Assembly: GCF_034651555.1 (NCBI RefSeq)
Contig: NZ_JAYEEQ010000030.1
Location: forward strand, 1 to 18,875
Length of the DNA stretch: 18,875 bases
Reading direction: 5' to 3'
From: Aurantibrevibacter litoralis
GTDB lineage: Bacteria > Bacteroidota > Bacteroidia > Flavobacteriales > Flavobacteriaceae
A program made the translations under genes and the position numbers. The notes under the pieces were generated by a model, which ran no database searches, had not been told where the DNA came from, and saw only the letters and a program-made list of their open reading frames with translations. Shown here piece by piece: positions 7,645-16,001 of the stretch (position 1 is the first letter of the stretch; each line of letters opens with the position of its first letter).

Positions 7645-8652
7645 TCATACTTCCAAATTCTCCCAATACCAATTTACGGCTGCTTTTAATCCTGCTTTAA
7701 TGTCATATTGAGGGTTGTAATTCAAGAGTTTTTTTGCTTTTTCGATGGAGGCTAGCGAATGGGGTACATCGCCTAGCCGTGATGGGCCGTAAACCACTTC
7801 TATGTTGGCAATTTCGGGATCAAAGGTCACCAAGTATTCTTTGAGTAAGGCCACTAATTGATTAAGATCGGTACGCTCGCCATAGGCTACATTGTACACC
7901 GTGTTTACAGCGTGGCTATTTTCTGTTACCATCGCTCTAATGTTCATTTCTAATACATTGTCAATATAGGTAAAATCCCGAGAGAAGGTGCCGTCACCGT
8001 TAATTACCGGACTTTCATGATTTATAAGCTGTAGCACAAATTTTGGGATCACCGCAGCATATGCACCGTTGGGATCCTGCTTTCGACCAAAAACATTAAA
8101 ATAACGTAAACCTATAGTTTCCAAACCATAGGTTTTTCCAAAAACATCGGCATATAATTCGTTCACATATTTGGTAACGGCATAGGGAGAGAGAGGTTTC
8201 CCAATAACGTCTTCTACTTTGGGCATGCTTTTGGAATCGCCATAGGTAGAGGAACTGGCAGCATACACAAAACGACGTACTTTAGCATCCCGAGCCGCCA
8301 CGAGCATATTCAAAAAACCGGAAACATTAACCTCATTAGTAGTTATAGGGTCGTTTATGGATCGAGGCACCGATCCTAAGGCCGCATGATGTAGCACATA
8401 ATCGACATCTGTACAGGCGGCATGGCAGCTATTGATATCGCGGATATCTGCTTTAATTAAGGTGAAATTTTTATGATTCAAAAAGGAAGCTATATTTTCT
8501 TTTTTTCCCGTTGAAAAATTGTCTAAACATGTAATTTTGTTCCCGTTTTGTAAAAGAACCTCACAAAGATTAGATCCGATGAACCCGGCACCACCGGTAA
8601 CAAGAATGTGATGCGTAGGATGTATGCTTGGTAATTGAGTCTTTGTTTTCAT
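7645..8652 (-). CDS. tviC: UDP-N-acetylglucosamine(uronate) 4-epimerase, TviC/WbpP-like
   Basis: This 335-residue extended SDR is predicted to epimerise C4 of UDP-GlcNAc or UDP-GlcNAcA, giving the galacto form. The NAD-binding motif GGAGFIG is at 20-26, the serine motif AASSSTYGD at 131-139, and the catalytic pair at Tyr157/Lys161 (PYAVTK). The FNVFGRKQDPNGAYAAVIPKF and GDGTFSRDFTYIDNV segments are typical of the WbpP/TviC group, which prefers N-acetylated substrates. About 14 residues precede the Rossmann strand, so the chosen ATG gives a normal N-terminus. A promoter-like site lies just upstream, so this is probably the first gene of the minus-strand set. It partners with the dehydrogenase at 5733-7013 for UDP-GalNAcA synthesis. 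Confidence 0.9.
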   Translation of the reverse strand: MKTKTQLPSIHPTHHILVTGGAGFIGSNLCEVLLQNGNKITCLDNFSTGKKENIASFLNHKNFTLIKADIRDINSCHAACTDVDYVLHHAALGSVPRSINDPITTNEVNVSGFLNMLVAARDAKVRRFVYAASSSTYGDSKSMPKVEDVIGKPLSPYAVTKYVNELYADVFGKTYGLETIGLRYFNVFGRKQDPNGAYAAVIPKFVLQLINHESPVINGDGTFSRDFTYIDNVLEMNIRAMVTENSHAVNTVYNVAYGERTDLNQLVALLKEYLVTFDPEIANIEVVYGPSRLGDVPHSLASIEKAKKLLNYNPQYDIKAGLKAAVNWYWENLEV

Positions 8653-8672
8653 AAAATTTGCACTTCGCTAAA

Positions 8673-8704
8673 CAACTTTAAATATAAGGGTTAATGACTG
8701 CAAA
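8673..8704 (-). promoter_or_regulatory. Candidate promoter for the minus-strand sugar genes
   Basis: Read on the minus strand, TTTG (8704-8701) is followed after 20 bases by TAAAGTTG (8680-8673). This is one mismatch from the Bacteroidetes TTG-N19/20-TAnnTTTG pattern. It would place the transcript start about 15 bases before the ATG at 8652. Confidence 0.4.
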
Positions 8705-8900
8705 TAAAGCCAAAATATTGAGTAAATACACTTTTTTATATAACGGAATGGCTGCACGATTAGGTTTTTCCACATGCTTTTACTCTAAATTCTGTTATCT
8801 ATATTGATTTCAATAGGCGGCAACTAACTTCAAATTTGTGCGGTGGTGATTCATGATTGACAGGCTCAAGGTAAAAGCGCAGTGCCGAATCCGCCCTCTT

Positions 8901-9000
8901 GTCATTCCCAACGCAGTGAGAGGCATTTCCGTTATCATTGTCATTCCGAGCCCAGTGAGGAATCTGTTCCCCCTGTCATTCCGAACGCAGTGAGGAATCA
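8901..9000. repeat. Three-unit GTCATTCCGAAC-type repeat cluster
   Basis: Units of about 26 bases start at 8901, 8940 and 8975. Each reads GTCATTCC, then (C/G)A(A/G)C(G/C)CAGTGAG, then an AGGCAT or GAATC ending. Units 2 and 3 are the closest. A diverged tail with TTTGTTTCCT (9024-9033) continues to about 9090 and matches the copy at 2344-2440. The open frames across it on both strands are repeat-derived. Confidence 0.75.
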
Positions 9001-9255
9001 CTCGTGGGCTTGTTCCGTTCGTCTTTGTTTCCTCCATGGTTCCAACCTCGTAGCCTGTCCAGTTGCTTCACTTCGTTCAGGAGGACAAATAGGGGGCTTT
9101 ACGCAGGATAGTTAGCCATCAAACAAAATGCAGTATTAATCGCTAATTGGAGCACTTTTTCCTCTGTGGGGTCTCCTTATCCGAAATTCACATCGCTTTA
9201 ACGAAATCTGTTAACTATTTTTTTGTGGTTCGGTGCGTATACCTAATTTTACTTC

Positions 9256-9263
9256 TAAATTTG
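9256..9263 (+). promoter_or_regulatory. Candidate -7 element for the aminotransferase-Wzc operon
   Basis: TAAATTTG is an exact match to TAnnTTTG. The expected TTG about 19-20 bases upstream is not clear (TTCGG is there instead). Use of this site would leave a leader of about 105 bases before the TTG start at 9376. Confidence 0.35.
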
Positions 9264-9375
9264 TACGGTAATTCGTTGAAACCTGTCTCGTGCATTATGA
9301 AGATTCATTTTGGAAAGTGGCATAAAACACTCGGTGTATTAAAGAACGGTTAAAAGGACAATAAACAAAAAAACT

Positions 9376-10503
9376 TTGGTAACAACTACTTCAAAAATAT
9401 GGCTTTCTTCCCCTCACATAGGTAGTAAAGAACAGGTGTATGTACAGGAAGCCTTCGATACCAATTGGGTGGCGCCCTTAGGTCCGAACGTAAATATGTT
9501 TGAAAAGGCCATTTCCAATTACGTAGGCAACGATACTCATGTGGCAGCACTTAGTTCAGGAACGGCAGCCATCCATTTGGCGTTGGAAATTTTGGGTGTA
9601 TCGTATGGTGATGAGGTGATTTGTCAAAGCTTTACGTTTTCAGCTTCCGCCAATCCCATTCTTTATCTGGGAGCGACACCGGTTTTTGTAGATAGTGAAA
9701 AGGATACATGGAATTTGTCGCCCGCATTACTACGAGAAGCTATTGAAGACCGTATAGCACATGGTAAAAAGCCGAAAGCTATCGTTGCCGTACATTTATA
9801 TGGAATGCCCTATAAGGTAGATGAAATCAATCAGATAGCTAAGGCATACAATATTCCGGTAGTGGAAGATAGTGCAGAAGCCTTAGGAAGTTCGTATTTC
9901 GATCAAAAATGCAGTACCCTAGGTGATATTGGCATCCTTTCTTTTAACGGAAATAAGATCATAACTACCTCGGGCGGAGGTGCCTTGGTGGCCAAAAATA
10001 CGGAATTAAAAGACAAGGCTGTTTTTTTGGCTACTCAGGCTAGAGATGATGCCCCGCATTACCAACATTCGCACGTAGGTTATAATTACAGAATGAGTAA
10101 TGTTTTGGCAGGAATTGGAAGAGGACAGATGGAAGTTTTGGACGACAGAGTTGTGGCCAGAAGATCAAATTTTAAGTTTTACCAGTCTCGACTGGGACAA
10201 CGTGAAGAAATAGAATTTTTAGAAGAGCCTGAAGGGTATTTCTCGAATAGGTGGTTGACCTGTATTTTGACCCCATCCTTTGCAGCACGAGAAAAAATCC
10301 GTCTAGCGCTTCAAGAAGAGAATATAGAATCTAGACCTTTATGGAAGCCTATGCATCTACAACCGATATTTAACATGTATATGAGTTATACGAACGGAAC
10401 ATCGGAAGATTTGTTTGCCCGCGGCTTATGTTTGCCTAGTGGATCTAACCTTACTCAGGAAGATTTAGAACGCGTAGTTACCATAGTAAACCAACACCTT
10501 TAG
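9376..10503 (+). CDS. DegT/DnrJ/EryC1-type PLP sugar aminotransferase
   Basis: This 375-residue PLP enzyme is predicted to transaminate a 4-keto-6-deoxy nucleotide sugar. The fold motifs are in order: the N-terminal WLSSPHIGSKEQ, SSGTAAIHLAL (60-70), FTFSASANPI (87-95), HLYGMP (140-145), EDSAEALGS with Asp165 near the cofactor nitrogen, and SFNGNK with the PLP-binding Lys194. The start is TTG: the frame closes upstream at 9340-9342 with no ATG in between, and the next in-frame ATG would remove the substrate-binding N-terminus. Only 4 bases separate its stop from the next gene, a membrane 4,6-dehydratase. The pair resembles PglE/PglF, so a UDP-4-amino-4,6-dideoxy-HexNAc is the likely product. 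The matching PglD-type acetyltransferase and PglC-type transferase, usually next door in such loci, are absent from the window. Confidence 0.9.
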   Translation: MVTTTSKIWLSSPHIGSKEQVYVQEAFDTNWVAPLGPNVNMFEKAISNYVGNDTHVAALSSGTAAIHLALEILGVSYGDEVICQSFTFSASANPILYLGATPVFVDSEKDTWNLSPALLREAIEDRIAHGKKPKAIVAVHLYGMPYKVDEINQIAKAYNIPVVEDSAEALGSSYFDQKCSTLGDIGILSFNGNKIITTSGGGALVAKNTELKDKAVFLATQARDDAPHYQHSHVGYNYRMSNVLAGIGRGQMEVLDDRVVARRSNFKFYQSRLGQREEIEFLEEPEGYFSNRWLTCILTPSFAAREKIRLALQEENIESRPLWKPMHLQPIFNMYMSYTNGTSEDLFARGLCLPSGSNLTQEDLERVVTIVNQHL

Positions 10504-10507
10504 CCCC

Positions 10508-12457
10508 ATGATAAAAAACTACTTAGTTAATAATGCCCACCGATATGCATCTAAATGGCTTGTGCTTGCCATAGATGTTAGCATCATCTCTTTTTCGTTT
10601 ATCCTATCGTATCTCATCCGGTTTAATTTGACCTTAGATTTTGATAGTGCCAAACTTTTTGTGCAGTTGCCATTGGTTGCTTTTATTGCCCTTATCGCAT
10701 TTTTGTTTACCGGTTCGTACAAGGGTGTAGTGCGGCATACCGGGGTAAAGGATGTGTATAATATTTTTAATGCCATATGCCTTTCCAGTATTTTAACCAT
10801 TTTTATGGTTATTGTAAATAGGCAGTTTAATTTCATGGATAATTTCACGATACCCTTATCCATTATCATTATACATAGCCTTATCGGATTTATTTTACTT
10901 ACTGCCTCGCGTTATATTTTTAAAACCATGTATTATAATGTGGTTAAGAAATTTAAAATTTCGAAGAATGTATTGATTTATGGTGCAGGCGAATCCGGTA
11001 TACTTACCTATAATGCACTAACCAGCCATACGGCGAGTAGCGCCCGAGTTGTCGGTTATATGGATGATGATGTTAAAAAAGTAGGTAAAAATATTAACGG
11101 GACGGAAGTTTTTAACCGTTCTATACTTACACCTTACTTTATTGCGCAGAAAGATATTTCGGAGATTATCGTTTCCATTCATGACATTAGTAGTCATGCG
11201 TTAAAGGAATTGGTAGAAGGTTTGGTAGAGTTGCCTGTACTTGTTAAGATAGTACCCCCTGTAGAAAGTTGGATCAATGGAGAACTTAAATTTTCGCAGA
11301 TAAAACAGGTTCAAATAGAGGATTTGTTGAATCGAGAGCCCATTGAAATCAAAAAGTCTAAGGTAGCCAAAGAACTTGTAGGGCAGGTCATCATGGTTAC
11401 CGGTGGAGCCGGTTCTATTGGAAGTGAAATAGTACGGCAAATCGCACATTACGATTATAAGACCTTGATCATTGTAGATCAAGCGGAATCTCCATTGTAT
11501 GATTTGCAGCAAGAATTAAAGCAGAATGGGTTTCATAATTTTGTACCCATTGTGGCCGATATTCGCGATAAGAATAGAATGAATACTTTCTTTCAGGAAT
11601 ACAAGCCCACCATGGTTTTTCATGCCGCAGCCTACAAACATGTGCCTCTTATGGAATACAATGCCTATGAAGCCATTAAAATAAATGTGGCGGGAACCAA
11701 AATGATGGTCGATCTTTCCATGAATTATGAGGTAGAAAAGTTTGTTTTTGTTTCTACGGATAAAGCAGTGAACCCTACGAACGTAATGGGTGCCACCAAG
11801 CGTATTGCGGAAATGTACATAAGTTGTATGCATCAGGAAAACCGCACCAAATTTATAACTACGCGATTCGGAAATGTGCTTGGCTCTAACGGATCTGTTA
11901 TACCTCTATTTCGAAAGCAAATAGAACATGGAGGGCCACTTACAGTAACGCATAAAGATATTACACGGTATTTTATGACCATTCCGGAAGCCTCGCAATT
12001 GGTACTGGAAGCAGCAGCTATGGGTCAAGGCGGTGAAATTTTTATTTTTGATATGGGCGAGTCGGTGAAGATATTTGATTTAGCCAAAAATATGATAAAA
12101 CTTTCCGGATTGCGGTATCCCGAGGATATCGATATTAAAGTTACGGGTTTGCGTCCGGGTGAAAAATTATATGAGGAGTTATTGGCCAACGGGGAAAACA
12201 CCATACCAACCTACAATAAAAAGATTATGATTGGAAAAGTGCGTGAACTCGATTACGTTAAAGTACGATCTCAAATAGACGAATTGTGTATCTCGAACAT
12301 GTTTTTCAATGGAGATACGGTAAAGCTGATGAAGAAAATCGTGCCGGAATACGTATCCAATAATTCTGAATTTTGTAAGTTGGATAATAAGGTATCAGAA
12401 ACAAGAGAAAAAATTATTCAAGATCAAATTGCCAAAATAAACATAATTCAATCCTGA
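10508..12457 (+). CDS. Membrane-bound UDP-HexNAc 4,6-dehydratase, CapD/PglF/WbpM family
   Basis: This 649-residue inner-membrane protein is predicted to convert UDP-GlcNAc to the 4-keto-6-deoxy intermediate used by the preceding aminotransferase. Four membrane helices are seen at about 17-38, 51-69, 87-104 and 115-138. A first nucleotide-binding domain follows with GAGESG (159-164), then the catalytic SDR domain with GGAGSIG (299-305) and FVSTDKAVNPTNVMGATK. In that last motif Thr417, Asp418 and Lys419 are followed by Met427-x3-Lys431. Met replaces the usual catalytic Tyr, as is normal for the long FlaA1/PglF dehydratases, and the Thr-to-Met spacing of 10 agrees with PglF. Length and domain order are complete. 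It lies in a tight operon with the aminotransferase upstream, and the Wza-like gene follows after 37 bases. Confidence 0.92.
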   Translation: MIKNYLVNNAHRYASKWLVLAIDVSIISFSFILSYLIRFNLTLDFDSAKLFVQLPLVAFIALIAFLFTGSYKGVVRHTGVKDVYNIFNAICLSSILTIFMVIVNRQFNFMDNFTIPLSIIIIHSLIGFILLTASRYIFKTMYYNVVKKFKISKNVLIYGAGESGILTYNALTSHTASSARVVGYMDDDVKKVGKNINGTEVFNRSILTPYFIAQKDISEIIVSIHDISSHALKELVEGLVELPVLVKIVPPVESWINGELKFSQIKQVQIEDLLNREPIEIKKSKVAKELVGQVIMVTGGAGSIGSEIVRQIAHYDYKTLIIVDQAESPLYDLQQELKQNGFHNFVPIVADIRDKNRMNTFFQEYKPTMVFHAAAYKHVPLMEYNAYEAIKINVAGTKMMVDLSMNYEVEKFVFVSTDKAVNPTNVMGATKRIAEMYISCMHQENRTKFITTRFGNVLGSNGSVIPLFRKQIEHGGPLTVTHKDITRYFMTIPEASQLVLEAAAMGQGGEIFIFDMGESVKIFDLAKNMIKLSGLRYPEDIDIKVTGLRPGEKLYEELLANGENTIPTYNKKIMIGKVRELDYVKVRSQIDELCISNMFFNGDTVKLMKKIVPEYVSNNSEFCKLDNKVSETREKIIQDQIAKINIIQS

Positions 12458-12466
12458 TTTTTAACT

Positions 12467-12474
12467 TACATTTG
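12467..12474 (+). promoter_or_regulatory. Possible internal promoter before the Wza-like gene
   Basis: TACATTTG matches TAnnTTTG exactly and ends 20 bases before the ATG at 12495. No TTG is seen at the expected -33 distance. It could allow export genes to be expressed apart from the sugar genes. Confidence 0.25.
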
Positions 12475-12494
12475 CCTTATTAAAAGAACTAGCC

Positions 12495-13274
12495 ATGACC
12501 AGAAAACAGCACATGTTTTTAGTATTTCGTTCCCTTGGGCTTTTAAGCCTCCTTCTTGTAACATCTTGTGCCACGAGGCAAGATGTGGTTTATTTTCAGA
12601 ATTCCGGGAATTTTGAAACCTTGGTAGATCAAAATAGTTTTACACCCAAATTCAAGGTAGACGATTTAGTAAGTATACACATCTCTACCTTAGATAATGT
12701 GGCTAGTGCTCCTTTTAATTTAATAAGAGGTGCCTCAGAGGGCGGCATTCGACCTGAACAGGTGGACTATTTAATTGATCAGGCAGGCGCAATCGATTTT
12801 CCTGTAATCGGTAAAATTAAGATTGCTGGACTCTCACCAGAAGAAGTACGTGTGTTACTGCGCGAAAGACTTTCCGACTACCTTAAAGATCCAATTATTA
12901 ATATACGATTACGCAATTATTCGGTAACAGTATTAGGCGAAGTAAATAGGCCTGGAACCTTTCCTGTAGCGGGAGAACGAATAACCATATTAGAAGCACT
13001 TGGTTTTGCAGGAGACTTAACTATAAAAGGAAAGCGTGAAAATGTGATGGTGATTCGCGATTTTGATGGCACCAAGGTATATACGCGTATTGATTTAACC
13101 AAAAAGGAGGCTCTAAGTTCGCCAGTCTATTATTTAACCCAAAATGATGTGGTGTATGTAGAGCCCAATAACTCTGCCATCAAAACATCCGCATTAGATC
13201 AACGGGCGGGAATATTGGTAAGTATTGCTTCTGTATTGATCACTTCCACCGTTATTTTAATCACTAGGCGGTAA
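12495..13274 (+). CDS. wza: Wza-type polysaccharide export outer-membrane lipoprotein
   Basis: This is the predicted outer-membrane channel for the exported polysaccharide. The 259-residue protein has a lipoprotein signal peptide with the lipobox at VTSC, Cys25. A Poly_export domain follows (about 48-120: KFKVDDLVSIHI, DYLIDQAGAIDFPVIG), then an SLBB-type domain (about 125-205: VTVLGEVNRPGTFPV). A hydrophobic C-terminal helix spans about 239-257 (ILVSIASVLITSTVILITRR) and corresponds to the helix that forms the outer-membrane barrel in Wza. It is shorter than the roughly 380-residue E. coli Wza because it has one SLBB domain, which is the normal Bacteroidetes form. The Wzc-like partner gene follows after 38 bases, the usual pairing. 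Confidence 0.93.
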   Translation: MTRKQHMFLVFRSLGLLSLLLVTSCATRQDVVYFQNSGNFETLVDQNSFTPKFKVDDLVSIHISTLDNVASAPFNLIRGASEGGIRPEQVDYLIDQAGAIDFPVIGKIKIAGLSPEEVRVLLRERLSDYLKDPIINIRLRNYSVTVLGEVNRPGTFPVAGERITILEALGFAGDLTIKGKRENVMVIRDFDGTKVYTRIDLTKKEALSSPVYYLTQNDVVYVEPNNSAIKTSALDQRAGILVSIASVLITSTVILITRR

Positions 13275-13312
13275 TTCAAAATTAACTATTAGTTCAGATT
13301 CAGAATTTTTAA

Positions 13313-15703
13313 ATGAGCAGCTCAATGCATAAAAGTAAAAACGATAGTTTTGAATTAAAGGAAATCATTGAAGGATATACAAAACATTGGAAATGGTTTT
13401 TAATTTCAATTTTGGTTTTTGTTGCACTAGCCTTTCTTTTTATACGATACAGCACTCCAGAATATCAAGTTGAAGCCAAAATACAAATTGTTAATGACCA
13501 ATCTTCAGGATCTGGATTAGATTTATTTAAGGAACTCAATGCGTTTTCAGGAGGCAGTAATATGGAGGTGGAAGACGAAATTGAGCTTTTAAATTCTAGA
13601 TCTAATTTTATCGATATTGTTAAAGAATTGGGGTTAAATACCAGAATCATTGTTAAAGGTACGATAAGGGACTCGGAACTTTATACAAATCCACCTATAA
13701 AACTGAATTTAATTTCACATGATTCTATTATAAATAAAGCCGATTTTGAATTTTATGTACGGTTAAGTTCTGCCACAACATTTGGTTACGCCGAGGAGCA
13801 AAATGTACCTGAAAAGGTGTATGCTTTTGGAAAAAATATTCCTACTCCGATCGGAGATATTGTGATTACGCCAAATATGATCAGTTTCGAGAATTATTTG
13901 GAAAAGGAAATTAAAGTTGTTATAAATCCGGTTCACCTTGTGGCCCAGTCGTATAGGAATTCAGTAATTGTGAGTGCTAGTAATCCCAATTCGAATATCT
14001 TGTATCTGGCGCTTCAAGATCCAATTAAAGAAAGAGCCCAAGATATTATCAACGCACTTATTACAGTTTATAATAGAAAAGCTATAGAAGATAAACAGAT
14101 TATAGCAGATAGGACATCTACTTTTATCAATGAGCGAATTAATGATATTTCCTCAAGTTTATCCAACGTGGATCAGACGGCGGAAGATTTTAAATCTGGG
14201 CGAGGATTAACGGATATTGCTTCTGAAGCAAATATCAACTTGACTGTTGGTGCCAATAATCAACAAAATCTTGCTAATCTGCGAACACAATATAATATAG
14301 CTGCATCAATGAAAGACATCGTTGAGCAGCAGGAAAGCTTTGATGTGCTGCCCTCCAATATAGGTCTTTCCGATCCAACCATAGCGAGTGCTACCTCGAA
14401 ATATAATGAACTCGTTATGGAAAGGAAACGATTGTTAGAGAGTTCTAACGAAAAAAATCCTGTAATTGTAAATTTAGATCAGCAGATATCTGGGATTAAG
14501 CGAAGTATGCAATCTAGCTTAAACAGCACCGTGAATAATTTAGCTTTGGAAGTTAACAATTTAAGTGGTCAACAGGCTATTATTAACTCTAAAATTTATT
14601 CTGCCCCGAGAAACGAAAGGGGATTGCGCGATATTACTAGAAAGCAGGAAACAACGGAATCGCTTTATCTTTATTTGTTACAGAAACGGGAAGAAGCGCA
14701 AATTGCGGTAGCATCTACCGCACCAAAATCTAAAGTTGTAGATTACGCATATAATTCATCAGAATTTCCAATTTCTCCAAGAAAAAATTTAGTGTATTTA
14801 GCGTCCATGATTTTAGGGCTTTTGGTGCCATTTTCAATTATTTATATCAAAAGTTTACTAGACAACAAAATACACAACATGCATTCCTTGGAACGAATAA
14901 CGAATCATGTGCCTGTTTTGGGTGAATTGCCTCGCTTGTCCAAAAAGGATCAAAAAATGGTTGTAAAAGATGACCGTTCGGTATTGGCAGAATCCCTTAG
15001 AATCCTAAGAACAAATTTAGATTATGTTATAAAATCGAAATCGACTCTTAAAAACAGAGGCAAGAACAATATTATTTATATAACTTCAAGTGTTCCCGGG
15101 GAAGGAAAAACTTTTTTATCGTCCAATTTATCCATGGTTTTGGCAAGTACCAATAAGAAAGTACTTTTAGTAGGGGCAGATATCCGTAATCCAAAATTGT
15201 ACAGTTTTTTTACAGGAGACGACATCGATAAATTATCTCGATCGAATAAAAATAAGGACAAAGGGCTTACTGAATTTTTATATGATGAAGATGTTGCACT
15301 AAAGGATATTATAAACCCCATGTTAGTGCATCATAACACAATTGATGTGATTTATTCGGGTCGGATTCCGCCCAATCCGGCAGAATTGTTAATGAGCAGT
15401 CGCCTTAAAAAACTTTTAAATGAAGTTTCTGAGGTCTATGATTACGTGATCGTAGATACGGCACCGATGATGGTGGTATCAGATACGTTATTGATCAGTG
15501 AGTATGCCGATCATTTAATTTATGTCACCCGTGCAGGTTTTACGGATATAAAGGCTGTAGAATTCCCTTTAAAACTTCAGGAAGAAGGTAAGATCAAAGG
15601 GCTGGCCTTTATGGTGAACGATGTGGATGTTGCCAATTTAGGCTATGGCGGTAAATATGGCTATGGCTATGGAAAGTCATTAAAAAAGTGGTGGAAATTC
15701 TGA
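13313..15703 (+). CDS. wzc: Wzc-type polysaccharide co-polymerase / tyrosine autokinase
   Basis: This 796-residue inner-membrane protein is predicted to control chain length and export through cyclic tyrosine autophosphorylation. A Wzz domain begins at about residue 12 with membrane helix 1 at 28-45. The long periplasmic coiled-coil region runs to about 480, the PISPRKN motif starts at 486, and helix 2 spans about 493-513. The cytoplasmic BY-kinase domain carries Walker A SVPGEGKT (Lys599), Walker A' LLVGADIRNP (Asp623) and Walker B VIVDTAP (Asp715). The C-terminus has a short Tyr/Gly tail, YGGKYGYGYG, with Tyr778, 782, 784 and 786, the expected phosphorylation cluster. All catalytic motifs are intact. 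No cognate low-molecular-weight or PHP tyrosine phosphatase gene follows: the next DNA is an IS pair. A second ATG five codons in (residue 5) is an alternative start. Confidence 0.94.
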   Translation: MSSSMHKSKNDSFELKEIIEGYTKHWKWFLISILVFVALAFLFIRYSTPEYQVEAKIQIVNDQSSGSGLDLFKELNAFSGGSNMEVEDEIELLNSRSNFIDIVKELGLNTRIIVKGTIRDSELYTNPPIKLNLISHDSIINKADFEFYVRLSSATTFGYAEEQNVPEKVYAFGKNIPTPIGDIVITPNMISFENYLEKEIKVVINPVHLVAQSYRNSVIVSASNPNSNILYLALQDPIKERAQDIINALITVYNRKAIEDKQIIADRTSTFINERINDISSSLSNVDQTAEDFKSGRGLTDIASEANINLTVGANNQQNLANLRTQYNIAASMKDIVEQQESFDVLPSNIGLSDPTIASATSKYNELVMERKRLLESSNEKNPVIVNLDQQISGIKRSMQSSLNSTVNNLALEVNNLSGQQAIINSKIYSAPRNERGLRDITRKQETTESLYLYLLQKREEAQIAVASTAPKSKVVDYAYNSSEFPISPRKNLVYLASMILGLLVPFSIIYIKSLLDNKIHNMHSLERITNHVPVLGELPRLSKKDQKMVVKDDRSVLAESLRILRTNLDYVIKSKSTLKNRGKNNIIYITSSVPGEGKTFLSSNLSMVLASTNKKVLLVGADIRNPKLYSFFTGDDIDKLSRSNKNKDKGLTEFLYDEDVALKDIINPMLVHHNTIDVIYSGRIPPNPAELLMSSRLKKLLNEVSEVYDYVIVDTAPMMVVSDTLLISEYADHLIYVTRAGFTDIKAVEFPLKLQEEGKIKGLAFMVNDVDVANLGYGGKYGYGYGKSLKKWWKF

Positions 15704-16001
15704 TACAAGTATTCCTATTTCACATTTCTGAATGTTTATTTGGTGTAGTTGTTCGTAAACGCTTTCATTCTTCAATAGTGCCTTTTATAGGTTAATCCTT
15801 GAAGATTCAGTTTTTATAAATTCACACATACTTCCCGATGTTGTTTATACATGGGAACTGAGTCTTTTGCTTTAAAAAGGAATAGTCTTCGATATTTGTA
15901 GCTATAGCTCTTGCGGAAAACTATGCCTTTTTTCGACGAACTATTGGTTATGGAAAGGTATATGAACAGGTACAAGGTCTGCCTGTAGTACAAATTATGA
16001 T
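15704..16001. other. Non-coding spacer between wzc and the IS pair
   Basis: About 300 bases with no credible gene and no strong terminator hairpin. A frame without ATG from 15886 (translating to ..LAENYAFFRRTIGYGK..) runs to the IS boundary and, with the IS removed, would continue about 6 codons past the empty site to TAG. I do not recognise it, and it may be a relic or chance. Confidence 0.5.
15994..16001. repeat. Target-site duplication of the IS1595 element, left copy
   Basis: ATTATGAT directly abuts the left terminal inverted repeat (GGCTCTAG...) and is identical to 18438-18445. Eight bases is the expected duplication length for IS1595-family elements. Confidence 0.92.

Larger units (their letters stand above)
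8653..9375. other. Divergent promoter region with repeats
   Basis: This 720-base stretch separates the divergent sugar-epimerase and aminotransferase genes. It contains a promoter-like site for each direction (8673-8704 minus, 9256-9263 plus) and a three-unit repeat cluster (8901-9000) with a diverged tail to about 9090. An 18-codon frame, ATG at 9297 to TAA at 9351-9353, lies in the leader of the plus-strand operon. No convincing protein gene is seen. Confidence 0.6.

Noticed and set aside
8810..9115. Open frames on both strands containing CHSEPSEESV-like peptide words
   Set aside because: These arise from the GTCATTCCGAAC-type intergenic repeat, which reads open in several frames. They are not genes.
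9147..9353. 68-codon plus-strand frame before the aminotransferase
   Set aside because: Low-complexity hydrophobic translation, no promoter in front of it, and it spans the candidate promoter of the real operon.
10519..11833. Minus-strand open frames opposite the membrane dehydratase gene
   Set aside because: They are antisense shadows of a well-supported gene with intact motifs and show no protein family features.
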